Of a DNA stretch of 64,000 nucleotides, positions 1 to 7,877 are shown piece by piece (position 1 is the first letter of the stretch; every line of letters begins with the position of its first letter). Both the position numbers and the translations under genes were made by a program. The DNA is from Sphingomonas bacterium (GTDB taxonomy: Bacteria; Pseudomonadota; Alphaproteobacteria; Sphingomonadales; Sphingomonadaceae): NCBI GenBank assembly GCA_030149245.1, contig JASBRX010000035.1, forward strand, positions 54,084 through 118,083. The letters run 5' to 3'. The notes under the pieces were generated by a model. It worked only from the letters and a program-made list of their open reading frames with translations, did not search any database and was not told where the DNA came from.

Positions 1-1
1 G

Positions 2-640
2 GTCGGCGAAGCGGCGTGCGTGTCGGTCCATGGCGCCAACCGCCTCGGCTCCAACTCGCTGATCGATCTGGTCGTGTTCGGCCGTGCGACCGGCTTGCGG
101 CTCAAGGAGCTGCTCAAGCCCAACACGCCGCACAATCCGCTGCCCAAGGGGTCGGAGGAGTTTGCGCTCACCCGCCTCGACCATTTCCGCAATGCCAAGG
201 GCGGCACGCCGACGGCGAAGATCCGCGCCGAGATGCAGCGCACGATGCAGCGCAACGCCGCCGTGTTCCGCGACACCGCGCTGCTGGCCGAGGGCGTGAC
301 GAAGATGGACGCGGTGTATCAGAGCATGAACGATGTCGGCGTGACCGACCGGTCGCTGATCTGGAACACCGACCTGATCGAGACGCTGGAGCTGGACAAT
401 CTGATCAGCCAGGCCGTCGTCACCATCCGCAGCGCCGACAACCGCAAGGAATCGCGCGGCGCACACATGCACGAGGACTTCCCCGAGCGCGACGACGCGA
501 ACTGGATGAAGCACACCGTGGCGAGCTTCGAAGGTTGGGGCGGCAAGGGCGGCGCGGTCGCGATCGACTACCGCCCGGTCCACGACTACACGCTCACCGA
601 CGAGGTCGAGTATATCAAGCCGAAGAAGCGGGTGTATTGA
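2..640 (+). CDS. sdhA: Succinate dehydrogenase flavoprotein subunit, C-terminal part
   Basis: The reading frame is open from the window edge, so the N-terminal FAD-binding half lies upstream. The 212 visible residues begin inside the signature [11 protein letters not shown] that closes the FAD-binding fold, followed by the helical C-terminal domain with ESRGAH and DFPERDD, typical of SdhA/FrdA flavoproteins. The protein oxidises succinate to fumarate and passes electrons through covalent FAD to SdhB in respiratory complex II on the inner membrane. sdhB is not next to it: it starts about 4.2 kb downstream (4805), after unrelated genes. Family assignment is secure; the operon split is discussed in the findings. 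Confidence 0.96.
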   Translation, partial: VGEAACVSVHGANRLGSNSLIDLVVFGRATGLRLKELLKPNTPHNPLPKGSEEFALTRLDHFRNAKGGTPTAKIRAEMQRTMQRNAAVFRDTALLAEGVTKMDAVYQSMNDVGVTDRSLIWNTDLIETLELDNLISQAVVTIRSADNRKESRGAHMHEDFPERDDANWMKHTVASFEGWGGKGGAVAIDYRPVHDYTLTDEVEYIKPKKRVY

Positions 641-682
641 GGGATTTAAGGTCGGTTTCGTTGTAATGAGCGAAACCGGCCT

Positions 683-1018
683 TCATCCCCCCGGACGATA
701 CTCCATCGCCGGACTTTGCAAGGTAGCGCGCGCACTGAGGACATCCATGCGGGCGTGCAGGATGCGGACGATCAGCACGACATCGCCGCGGATGCGATAA
801 AAGATATTGTGCGAACCGCTGCGCCACTTGCGCAGTCCGGGCGACACATCCCCGTGATCGCTGCCAGCGAGCGGCATTTTCAGAATCTGCTCCAGGCTGT
901 CGGCAATTGCGTCAAGATAGCGCCGGGCCTGATCGCTCCCCCACCGCTCGTCGGAATAATCACCGATAGCGCGGACATCGGCCCGCGCGCGAGGGCGCAT
1001 CTCAAGCAGGTAGGTCAA
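683..1018 (-). CDS. ParE/RelE-family toxin of a type II toxin-antitoxin pair
   Basis: A protein of about 111 residues with the ParE-like opening PRARADVRAIGDYSDERWG, the central motif GLRKWRSGSHNIFYR and a C-terminal VRILHARMD strand, all typical of the RelE/ParE fold. ParE toxins poison DNA gyrase; RelE relatives cleave mRNA. I chose the TTG start at 1018 because it overlaps the antitoxin stop by 4 nt (TTGA), the usual coupling in parDE operons; an in-frame ATG lies at 1045 (120 aa), which would overlap the antitoxin gene by 31 nt. It lies on the minus strand downstream of sdhA. The exact target cannot be read from the sequence. Confidence 0.86.
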   Translation of the reverse strand: MTYLLEMRPRARADVRAIGDYSDERWGSDQARRYLDAIADSLEQILKMPLAGSDHGDVSPGLRKWRSGSHNIFYRIRGDVVLIVRILHARMDVLSARATLQSPAMEYRPGG

Positions 1019-1257
1019 GCCTCGGAATACCGTTCGGCGATCCACGCCCGCATATCGAAGGGCTCGGGATCACCGCTCTCGTCCCCTTCCCGAATCGCCG
1101 CGCGCAATTCGGCAAGCCGCTGCTCCTCATCCTCCAGCAGCCTCAGCCCGGCGCGGATCACCTCGCTCATGGACCCATAGCGGCCCGACGCCACCTGCTG
1201 AGCGGCGAAGGCGGTGAAGTGGACGCCCAGGGCGACGCTGGTGTTCTTGGCTGCCAT
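1015..1257 (-). CDS. ParD/CopG-family antitoxin
   Basis: An 80-residue protein whose N-terminal half (TSVALGVHFTAFAAQQV, then YGSMSEVIRAGLRLLE) matches the ribbon-helix-helix DNA-binding region of ParD antitoxins. The acidic C-terminal tail would wrap the toxin. Pairs of this kind normally autorepress through the RHH domain. It is first in the operon, directly upstream of and coupled to the ParE-like toxin. The ATG at 1257 is well placed. The pair sits in the gap separating sdhA from sdhB, which hints that this gap was acquired or rearranged. Confidence 0.87.
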   Translation of the reverse strand: MAAKNTSVALGVHFTAFAAQQVASGRYGSMSEVIRAGLRLLEDEEQRLAELRAAIREGDESGDPEPFDMRAWIAERYSEA

Positions 1258-1353
1258 GGCACCACATTACCAAAATCCGGTACCGGCAGCAATGCCCCCC
1301 GACGCTTGACCTGAGCGTCTGCGCCACGCACCTTCCGCTGAGGGGGTGATTTG

Positions 1354-2337
1354 ATGCGTTCGATCCTGCCATTTGCGTTGGCGCTGCTCGCGCTTCCCGC
1401 CGCGTCGGCGCAGCAACAGCCCTATACACCGCCTAAGCACACCGCCCCGCCCCCGCCGGGTATCGCGCGCTCGACGCCCGAGGAGGTGGTGCAGCAGGCC
1501 GATGGCGGCACCCAGATCGAACGCGACCGGCCCGCCACCTATGCGCTCGCCGAACACCGTCGCCTCACCCGCGCGCTCGGCACCCTGCTCCCGCAGCGCA
1601 AGGGGGTGGTCGATGCCTATGTCCTGTCGGTCGCGCTCGACAGCGATCCCGTCTTTGGGCGGGAGGCGCGCGAGGCGGGCAAGGTGCTCGCGCGCCGCTA
1701 CGACGCCGTCGGGCGGACGATCACGCTCGGCGGTAGCGACGGTAAGGCACCGTCGCCCCTCCCGATGGGATCGCCTGCCAACTTGGAAGCCGCACTCGCC
1801 CGCATCGCAGAAGTGATGGACGAGCAGGAGGATGTGCTGGTCCTCTACGCCACTAGCCACGGCGCGCCGTTCGGGGTGGTGTATAACGACGGCAATGAAG
1901 GGTTCGGCGCGATCTCCCCGCGCCGCCTCGCCGCATTGCTGCGCGCGCACGGGATCGAGCGGCGGCTGCTGATCATCAGCGCCTGTTATTCGGGCGTGTT
2001 CGTCCCGCCGCTGTCCGGGCCGCAGAGCGCGGTGTTCAGCGCCGCAGCGTCGGACCGGTCCTCGTTCGGCTGTGCGGCGGAGAATGACTGGACCTTTTTC
2101 GGCGACGCGCTGGTCAACCGCGCGCTGCGTAAGCCGCAGCCGCTGGAGGCAGCGGTGACCGCCGCCATCGCCGAGATCGCCACTTGGGAAACGCGCGGCA
2201 AGCTCAAGCCCTCGCTGCCCCAGCAAAGTATCGGGGTCGAGGTGCAGGCATGGCTGAAGCCGCTGGAAGCGCGGATGCCCAAGGTTGCGACCGCGCCGGT
2301 GGGCAAGCCGTCGGTGGATAGCCTGCAGGCTCCGTGA
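1354..2337 (+). CDS. Secreted caspase-like peptidase, C13 (legumain) family
   Basis: 327 residues with a cleavable signal peptide (hydrophobic stretch ending ASA-Q near residue 19). The fold shows the clan CD dyad: His169 in YATSHGAPFG after a hydrophobic strand, and Cys211 in LIISACYSG after the next strand. This is the legumain/caspase arrangement, so a periplasmic or outer-envelope cysteine peptidase is expected. ATG 1354 is preferred over TTG 1351 because an AGGGGG Shine-Dalgarno lies 7 nt upstream. The proline-rich segment after the signal may be a linker. The next gene, a ClpP-like peptidase, follows 36 nt later on the same strand, so the two may be co-transcribed. Substrate is unknown. 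Confidence 0.8.
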   Translation: MRSILPFALALLALPAASAQQQPYTPPKHTAPPPPGIARSTPEEVVQQADGGTQIERDRPATYALAEHRRLTRALGTLLPQRKGVVDAYVLSVALDSDPVFGREAREAGKVLARRYDAVGRTITLGGSDGKAPSPLPMGSPANLEAALARIAEVMDEQEDVLVLYATSHGAPFGVVYNDGNEGFGAISPRRLAALLRAHGIERRLLIISACYSGVFVPPLSGPQSAVFSAAASDRSSFGCAAENDWTFFGDALVNRALRKPQPLEAAVTAAIAEIATWETRGKLKPSLPQQSIGVEVQAWLKPLEARMPKVATAPVGKPSVDSLQAP

Positions 2338-2373
2338 CGCTGATCCTTTTGCCCGCTGGCGGGTTGAGGCGGC

Positions 2374-3132
2374 GTGGAACCGCTCATCCCGCTCGCATTC
2401 CTGGCACTGATCGCGGCCGGCCTCGCGCTGATCGCGATCGGCGTGCGCGACGCTCTGCGACGACGGCGTCGGGAACCTAGTCCCCGGCCGATGGTTGCGC
2501 GGGCGATGACCCAGACATTCGACATCCCCGCCCCGGCCTCCGACGCGGCGCCCGCGCCCGCCGCGCCAGCCCCTCACAGCACGCGCTATCCGCTGCTTGC
2601 GACGCCGCATATCTGCCTGTCCGGCCCGGTGGACCATGCGATGTATCAGAGCTTTCGCGACCAGCTTGCCACCGCCCCGACCGACGGGACGCTGGTCATC
2701 GCGATCTCCACATTGGGTGGCGACCCGGAGGTCGCGCGGCTGATGGGCGACGAGGTGCGGCTGCTGCGCGAATATACCGGGCGCGAGATCCTGTTCCTGG
2801 GCAAGGTCGCGGTCTATTCGGCCGGCGCGACGTTCATGGCGCATTTCCCGGTCGACAAGCGCTTTCTGACCCAGGGCACGCGCCTGATGATCCATGAGCG
2901 CAAGCTGACCGCCGACATCCATCTCGAAGGCCCACTCAAGACGCTCGTCCCGATCCTGCAGGCCAAGCTGCACGAGATCGAGGAATCGATCCGCATCGAG
3001 GAAGAGGGGTTCCGCGACATCGTCGCCGGATCGAAGCTCGGTTTTGACGAACTATGCCAGAAGGCCCCGTCGAACCTGTATCTGGAGGCGGAGGAAGCGC
3101 GCGATCTGGGCCTTGTTCTCGACGTCATCTGA
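2374..3132 (+). CDS. Membrane-anchored ClpP-like serine peptidase
   Basis: 252 residues. An N-terminal transmembrane helix (about 4-23) is followed by a basic RRRRR stretch, then an Ala/Pro-rich linker (50-70) and a ClpP/crotonase-fold domain. ClpP landmarks are present: an STLGGDPE turn, Ser149 in KVAVYSAGA (like the ClpP nucleophile motif) and His174 in RLMIHE. The final helix ends in EEARDLGLVLDVI, as in ClpP. A membrane anchor is not a feature of ordinary ClpP; it resembles SppA or NfeD-type membrane ClpP relatives. GTG 2374 has GAGG upstream; ATGs at 2491 and 2506 would remove the helix. Whether it works with an ATPase is unknown. Confidence 0.75.
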   Translation: MEPLIPLAFLALIAAGLALIAIGVRDALRRRRREPSPRPMVARAMTQTFDIPAPASDAAPAPAAPAPHSTRYPLLATPHICLSGPVDHAMYQSFRDQLATAPTDGTLVIAISTLGGDPEVARLMGDEVRLLREYTGREILFLGKVAVYSAGATFMAHFPVDKRFLTQGTRLMIHERKLTADIHLEGPLKTLVPILQAKLHEIEESIRIEEEGFRDIVAGSKLGFDELCQKAPSNLYLEAEEARDLGLVLDVI

Positions 3133-3216
3133 CCCGCTCAGGAAAAGCTCACCGATCGCTCATGCCGGACCGACTGCGGCGCGCTACACCGGCGACTTCA
3201 CTGACAGGAGTCGCTC

Positions 3217-4602
3217 ATGGACGTGCCCGCACCCAACCGTTCGCCGGGAATGAAAATGCTGCTCGCGCTGCTCGTCGGCGCGGTACTGACCATCCCGCTC
3301 TTCGCGGTCTATCTGCTTGTCTATGATCGCCAGAACCAGTCGGAAACCGCGCGCAGCAGCATTGCGGAGGGCTGGGGCGGGCCGCAGACATTGGCCGGCC
3401 CCTTGCTCGTCATCCCCTATGCGCTGCCGGTGACCGAGACGGTGCAGGAGAACGGCAAGCCGGTGACCCGCACCACCACCCAGCGGCGCGAGCTGTTCAT
3501 CGCCCCCGACACGCTCGACCTCGACACGCGGATCAAGCCCGAGCGGCGCACGCGATCAATCTATGAGTCGGTGGTGTATGACGCCGACATTTCCGGCAGC
3601 GCGTCGTTCCGCCTGCCACCCGACGCGGCGCGTATCGTCGATCTCGCGACTCTTGAGTTCGACAAGGCCGAACTGCGCTTCGGTGTCGCCGACCCGCGCG
3701 GCCTGAAGCCTGCCAACCGCATCACCATCGACGGCCAGCCCGCTCCGGCCCAGCCCGGCAATGGCGTCGCCGCCACCGGCGGATCGGGCTTCTTCGCCAA
3801 TCTCGACGCGTCCGCCCTGCGCGAGCGCGCCATCACCGCCAAATTCGCCTTTGCCCTGCGCGGCCATTCGGTCGTCGCGCTCGCCCCGCGCGCCGGCGCG
3901 ACGCGCTGGACCGTCACGTCGCCCTGGAAGCATCCGAGCTACACTGGCGGCTTCCTGCCCGAAACGCGCGAGAACACGGCCGGGGGGTTTAGCGCGACCT
4001 ATCGCATCTCAAACCTCGCGCTCGGTACGACGCTGGTGACGACCAGCGACTCGCCTGCAGCCACGCCCGACGCCCAGCCTGCTTATGACTCGCGCACGCC
4101 CGTCGCGGCGCCATCGTCCGCAGCGCAGGTCGGCCTGATCCAGCCCGTCGACCTCTACGCGCAGGTCAATCGCAGCGTGAAATACGGGTTCCTGTTCATC
4201 GGCTTCACCTTCATGGCGTTCCTGCTGTTCGACGTCGTCGCGGGCGTGTGCGTGTCGGCGGTGGAGTATCTGCTGGTCGGCGCGGGACTGGTGCTATTCT
4301 TCGTCCTGCTGCTCGCCTTTGCCGAAGTGATCGGCTTTGCTCCCGCCTATGCGGTCGCGGCTGGCGGGGTTATCGCGCTGCTGACCGCCTATAGCGCCGC
4401 GGTGCTGGGCAGCCGCCGCCGTGCCGGGTTCATCGCCGGACTGCTCGTGGCGCTCTATGGTGTGCTCTATATCCTGCTCAGCCTCGAAGCCTATTCGCTG
4501 CTGATCGGATCGCTGCTGCTGTTCGCGGCGCTGGCAGCCGTGATGTATCTCACCCGCAATCTCGACTGGAGCGGCCGCAGCGCCGACCCGTCCGAAGCCT
4601 GA
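3217..4602 (+). CDS. creD: CreD family inner-membrane protein
   Basis: 461 residues, close to the usual CreD length of about 450. One N-terminal membrane helix (about 12-34) precedes a large periplasmic domain with the CreD hallmark GGPQTLAGPLLVIPY and a later SGSASFRLP region, then five or so C-terminal helices from about residue 325. CreD is an envelope-integrity protein; in enterobacteria it belongs to the CreBC regulon, but no creB or creC is visible here. The start is ATG 3217 with ACAGGAG upstream. A damaged second copy of its last codons lies 187 bp further on, just before sdhB. Confidence 0.9.
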   Translation: MDVPAPNRSPGMKMLLALLVGAVLTIPLFAVYLLVYDRQNQSETARSSIAEGWGGPQTLAGPLLVIPYALPVTETVQENGKPVTRTTTQRRELFIAPDTLDLDTRIKPERRTRSIYESVVYDADISGSASFRLPPDAARIVDLATLEFDKAELRFGVADPRGLKPANRITIDGQPAPAQPGNGVAATGGSGFFANLDASALRERAITAKFAFALRGHSVVALAPRAGATRWTVTSPWKHPSYTGGFLPETRENTAGGFSATYRISNLALGTTLVTTSDSPAATPDAQPAYDSRTPVAAPSSAAQVGLIQPVDLYAQVNRSVKYGFLFIGFTFMAFLLFDVVAGVCVSAVEYLLVGAGLVLFFVLLLAFAEVIGFAPAYAVAAGGVIALLTAYSAAVLGSRRRAGFIAGLLVALYGVLYILLSLEAYSLLIGSLLLFAALAAVMYLTRNLDWSGRSADPSEA

Positions 4603-4613
4603 CCGGCACACAC

Positions 4614-4646
4614 GGCGTGGGAGCGGGTCGTTCCCCCTCCCACGCC
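4614..4646. terminator. Stem-loop after creD
   Basis: A perfect 10-bp stem, GGCGTGGGAG paired with CTCCCACGCC, with a 13-nt loop, begins 12 nt after the creD stop codon. There is no clear T-run, so it may be a weak terminator or an mRNA 3'-end stabiliser. Confidence 0.5.
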
Positions 4647-4686
4647 ATCGCCGCGCGTCGACATTTGCGACCCTGCTCCGATTGAG

Positions 4687-4789
4687 ATCGGTTCTGCGTC
4701 AGCTTATATTTGCAGCGCGGGCGGCGGTTATGTATCTGGCCTGCAATCTGGGCTGGAGCGGCTGCGTCGTCGCCCCGTCTGCGGTGTAG
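4687..4789 (+). pseudogene. Vestigial second copy of the creD 3' end
   Basis: From 4730 to 4789 the sequence aligns without gaps to the last 20 codons of creD (4543-4602), including the stop at the same position: MYLACNLGWSG here against MYLTRNLDWSG in creD. Upstream similarity continues to about 4687 (IGS, then a gap of 4 nt, then FAARAAV against FAALAAV). The 4-nt difference shifts the frame and there is no start, so this is a remnant. It lies 15 nt before sdhB and probably marks an unequal recombination or a deletion that once joined creD-like DNA to sdhB. Confidence 0.75.
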
Positions 4790-4804
4790 TTTAAGAGGTT
4801 CCCG

Positions 4805-5587
4805 ATGGCCGATTTCGTCCTGCCGAAGAACAGCAAGATCACGAAGGGCAAGGCGCATCCGGCGCAGGCGGGCGCATCGCGGAAAAAAACCTTCACCATC
4901 TATCGCTACGATCCGGATTCGGGGAAAAACCCGCGCTACGACAGCTTCACCATCGACCTCGACGAGTGCGGGCCGATGGTCCTGGACGCGCTGATCAAGA
5001 TCAAGTCCGAGATAGACCCGTCGCTCACCTTCCGCCGTTCGTGCCGCGAGGGGATTTGCGGGTCGTGCTCGATGAACATGGACGGCAAGAACGGCCTCGC
5101 CTGCACCACCGCGATCGAGGATATCAAGGGCGACATCAAGATCACCCCGCTGCCCGCGATGGACGTGATCAAGGACCTGGTGCCCGACTTCACCCATTTC
5201 TACGCGCAATATGCCTCGATCAAGCCGTGGGTGCAGACCGTCACCCCGCCGCCTTCGGGCAAGGAGCGGCTGCAGTCGCCCGAGGACCGCGCGAAGCTCG
5301 ACGGGCTGTACGAGTGCATCCTGTGCGCCTGCTGCTCGACCAGCTGCCCCAGCTATTGGTGGAACAGCGACCGGTTCCTGGGCCCGGCGATCCTGCTTCA
5401 GGCCTATCGCTGGCTGGCCGACAGCCGCGACGAAGCGACCGGCGAGCGGCTCGACGAGCTGGAGGATCCGTTCCGCCTGTATCGCTGCCACACGATCATG
5501 AACTGCGCGAATGTCTGCCCCAAGGGCCTGAGCCCGGCCAAGGCGATTGCCGAGATCAAGAAGATGGAAGCCGAGCGGGTCGTCTGA
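4805..5587 (+). CDS. sdhB: Succinate dehydrogenase iron-sulfur subunit
   Basis: 260 residues. The ferredoxin-like N domain carries the 2Fe-2S ligands Cys80, Cys85, Cys88 and Cys100 ([10 protein letters not shown] ... AC), and the C domain carries the 4Fe-4S and 3Fe-4S ligands in [12 protein letters not shown] (171-181) and [14 protein letters not shown] (228-240). It relays electrons from SdhA to the membrane quinone site in complex II. ATG 4805 has AAGAGG 6 nt upstream. Because the gene is cut off from sdhA by about 4.2 kb, it probably needs its own promoter or long read-through. PaaI thioesterase and zapE follow closely. Confidence 0.97.
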   Translation: MADFVLPKNSKITKGKAHPAQAGASRKKTFTIYRYDPDSGKNPRYDSFTIDLDECGPMVLDALIKIKSEIDPSLTFRRSCREGICGSCSMNMDGKNGLACTTAIEDIKGDIKITPLPAMDVIKDLVPDFTHFYAQYASIKPWVQTVTPPPSGKERLQSPEDRAKLDGLYECILCACCSTSCPSYWWNSDRFLGPAILLQAYRWLADSRDEATGERLDELEDPFRLYRCHTIMNCANVCPKGLSPAKAIAEIKKMEAERVV

Positions 5588-5608
5588 TCCGCCTCGGCGC
5601 CCCCTGAC

Positions 5609-6064
5609 TTGTCGCAGGCCGACACGCATTTCGTCTATCTGGACGATCCCGACCATCCGGGGTGGAAGCACTGGGAGCTGCGCGACCCGACCCGGTTCAA
5701 CGCGTTCCTGGGCCCGATCCTGACCCGGATCGAGGACGGCAAGGCGCTGGTGCGGATGGTGCCGGGCCGCGAACATTCGAACCTGCGCGACTCCACCCAC
5801 GGCGGCGCGCTGCTCGGCTTCATGGACGTCGCGCTGTTCGCCGCCGCGCGGACGTTCGGTGTGCTGAGCGCGGGCGGCGCGGTGACGCTCGACCTGTCGG
5901 CGCAGTTCATCGGCACCAGCCGGATCGGTGAGCCGATCGTGGCGGAGGTCGAGCTGCTCCGAGAAACCGGGCGGATGCTGTTCATGCGCGGCCTCGTGCG
6001 GCAGGAGGACAATGTCCTCGCCAGCTTCTCCGGCACCGTCCGCAAATCATCGCCGGTGCCATGA
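5609..6064 (+). CDS. PaaI-family hotdog thioesterase
   Basis: 151 residues of hotdog fold with the PaaI-type motif STHGGALLGFMD (residues 62-73), where the HGG loop and the following acidic residue form the thioesterase site, and a second strand VTLDLSAQFIGTSRIGEP. Members hydrolyse acyl-CoA or aryl-CoA esters; the substrate here cannot be deduced. The only credible start is TTG 5609, 21 nt after the sdhB stop and without a strong Shine-Dalgarno, so translation may depend on coupling to sdhB. Its stop overlaps the zapE start in ATGA. Confidence 0.85.
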   Translation: MSQADTHFVYLDDPDHPGWKHWELRDPTRFNAFLGPILTRIEDGKALVRMVPGREHSNLRDSTHGGALLGFMDVALFAAARTFGVLSAGGAVTLDLSAQFIGTSRIGEPIVAEVELLRETGRMLFMRGLVRQEDNVLASFSGTVRKSSPVP

Positions 6065-7173
6065 CCGGCGTCCTCGAACGCTATCAGGCGCTCGTCGCCG
6101 CCGGCGAACTGCGCGCCGACCCCGATCAGGCCGCCGCCGCACGCCGCCTCGCCCATCTCGCCCACGAACTCGAACAGGGACCGCGCAAGGGCAGCGTGTT
6201 GTGGCGCCTTGCCCGCCGCGCGCCGGAAGCTCCGCGCGGGGTGTACATGTGGGGTGGCGTCGGGCGCGGCAAATCGATGCTGATGGACCTGTTGTTCGGC
6301 TGCGTTAGGATCGAGCGCAAGCGCCGCGTCCATTTCCACGAGTTCATGATCGAGGTGCACGCGCGGATCGCTGAGGAGCGCAAGAAGGAGGCCGGCGACC
6401 CGATCGTGCCGGTCGCCAAGGCGCTGGCCGAGCATCTCCGCCTGCTCGCGTTCGACGAGATGGTCATCAACAATACCGCCGACGCGATGATCCTCTCGCG
6501 CCTGTTCACCGCGATGATGGCCGAGGGGCTGACCGTGGTCGCGACATCGAACCGCCCGCCCGACGACCTGTACAAGGACGGGCTTCAGCGCGACAGCTTC
6601 CTGCCCTTCATCGCGCTGCTCAAGGACCAGCTCGACGTCCTGCCCCTCAACGGCCCGACCGACTATCGCCGCGACCGGCTTGGCACGATGGACATGTGGC
6701 TGACCCCCAACAGCCCCGCCAACACCGCCACCCTGTCCGCCGCCTTCTTCCGCCTGACCGATTACCCGGTCGAGGATCGCGCGAACGTGCCGAGCGAGGA
6801 CCTGTCGGTCCAGGGCCGCACGCTGCACGTGCCCAAGGCGCTGAAGGGCGTTGCCGTCTTCTCGTTCAAGCGCTTGTGCGAGGAAGCACGCGGCGCATCC
6901 GACTATCTCGCCATCGCGCGGCGCTATCACACCGTCATCATCGTCGGCATCCCGCGCCTGGGTCCGGAAAACCGCAACGAAGCCGCGCGCTTCGTCACGC
7001 TGATCGACGCGCTGTACGAACATAAGGTCAAGCTGCTGGCGATGGCCGACGCGGCGCCGACCGATCTGTATGCCGAGGGCGACGGCAAGTTCGAATTCGA
7101 ACGGACGGTGAGCCGTCTGATGGAGATGCAGTCTGAAGACTATCTGGCGCAAGGGCATGGGACAGTCACCTGA
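6061..7173 (+). CDS. zapE: Cell division protein ZapE (AFG1-like ATPase)
   Basis: 370 residues, normal for the AFG1/ZapE family. Walker A is GGVGRGKS (65-72), followed by the RRVHFHEFM strand, Walker B LLAFDEM (129-134) and the sensor region VVATSNRPP. ZapE is a P-loop ATPase that interacts with FtsZ at the division ring; its mitochondrial homologue Afg1/Lace1 helps turn over respiratory-complex subunits, which fits a position behind sdhB. The start overlaps the thioesterase stop by 4 nt. A palindromic repeat follows the stop. Confidence 0.93.
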   Translation: MTGVLERYQALVAAGELRADPDQAAAARRLAHLAHELEQGPRKGSVLWRLARRAPEAPRGVYMWGGVGRGKSMLMDLLFGCVRIERKRRVHFHEFMIEVHARIAEERKKEAGDPIVPVAKALAEHLRLLAFDEMVINNTADAMILSRLFTAMMAEGLTVVATSNRPPDDLYKDGLQRDSFLPFIALLKDQLDVLPLNGPTDYRRDRLGTMDMWLTPNSPANTATLSAAFFRLTDYPVEDRANVPSEDLSVQGRTLHVPKALKGVAVFSFKRLCEEARGASDYLAIARRYHTVIIVGIPRLGPENRNEAARFVTLIDALYEHKVKLLAMADAAPTDLYAEGDGKFEFERTVSRLMEMQSEDYLAQGHGTVT

Positions 7174-7187
7174 CCCTGCACAACCTC

Positions 7188-7262
7188 CGTTTGCCCTGAG
7201 CTTGTCGAAGGGCCGCAAGCGAGTCGCGCGTGACCGTGCTTCGACAAGCTCAGCACCAACGG
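7188..7262. repeat. REP-like inverted repeat, TTCGACAAGCTCAG family
   Basis: The left arm CCGTTTGCCCTGAGCTTGTC and the inverted right arm CTTCGACAAGCTCAG...ACGG enclose a spacer of about 25 nt. The same family recurs at 58118-58242 and 62961-63045, with a single degenerate arm near 26090. It lies downstream of zapE between convergent genes. Confidence 0.85.
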
Positions 7263-7273
7263 CCCCTTAGCCC

Positions 7274-7819
7274 TCACCCCGCCACCGCCTCCGCCAACTC
7301 CGCCCCCCGCCCTGTGAGGCCATAGAGCGCCACCGGCGGAAACCGGTCCTCCAGCCGCCGCTGCACCAGATCCTGCCCGATCATCGCCTGCAGCGTCAGC
7401 GACAGCGCGCGCGGAGTCACCGGGGCCAGCCGCGACTGGAGCGCGTTGAAGCGGGTCCAGTCGTCGCCCAGCCCGCCCGCCACCGGCAGCGTCCAGCGCG
7501 ACAGATCCGGCGCCTCCAGCCCCAGCCGCACGCGCACCGCCTCAATCCGCTCGCACGCCGCGCCGATCGCACGGCCGCTATCGGTCAGCACATATTCGGG
7601 GCGCAGCGGGTGGCCGTGACCGGGATTGGGCATCACCCAGCCCTGCTCGCACAGATACGCCAGCGTCCGCGTCAGGCTGTTGCGCGACAGGTTGAAGCGC
7701 CGCTCGATCACCGCAAAGCGCGACCCGCTCTCGCGGCTGAGCAGCGCCAGCACGGGAATCGTCCACCGCCCCGCCGCCAGCCGTTGCAACACCGCGCTTG
7801 TCAGAACCGGATCATTCAC
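7274..7819 (-). CDS. HxlR-like winged-helix transcriptional regulator
   Basis: About 181 residues from GTG 7819. The N-terminal half has the HxlR pattern: GRWTIPVLALL, then RFAVIERRFNLSRNSLTRTL as the recognition region, then an RPEYVLTDSGRAIG wing and helix. A C-terminal extension of about 80 residues is longer than the family norm. Longer in-frame readings reach 7912 but run over the divergent promoter region. It is transcribed away from the VOC protein gene with a 58-bp gap, suggesting it controls that gene and itself. The inducer is unknown. Confidence 0.75.
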   Translation of the reverse strand: MNDPVLTSAVLQRLAAGRWTIPVLALLSRESGSRFAVIERRFNLSRNSLTRTLAYLCEQGWVMPNPGHGHPLRPEYVLTDSGRAIGAACERIEAVRVRLGLEAPDLSRWTLPVAGGLGDDWTRFNALQSRLAPVTPRALSLTLQAMIGQDLVQRRLEDRFPPVALYGLTGRGAELAEAVAG

Positions 7820-7842
7820 GCGCTTGACCAAATCACAATCTA

Positions 7843-7862
7843 CTATACAAATGGAACCATAG
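7843..7862. promoter_or_regulatory. Possible operator between the HxlR regulator and VOC gene
   Basis: The AT-rich divergent intergenic segment holds an imperfect palindrome with CTAT and ATAG ends 12 nt apart. A TTGACC hexamer lies at 7824-7829, but its spacing to the TATACA at 7844 is short. Position and symmetry suggest a regulator site; the sequence alone does not prove it. Confidence 0.22.
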
Positions 7863-7877
7863 AGTCGGGAGGACGAT

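Noticed and set aside
1267..2973. Long minus-strand open frame (568 codons) opposite the C13 and ClpP-like genes
   Set aside because: Arg/Gly/His-rich antisense shadow typical of high-GC DNA; plus-strand genes have clear catalytic motifs.
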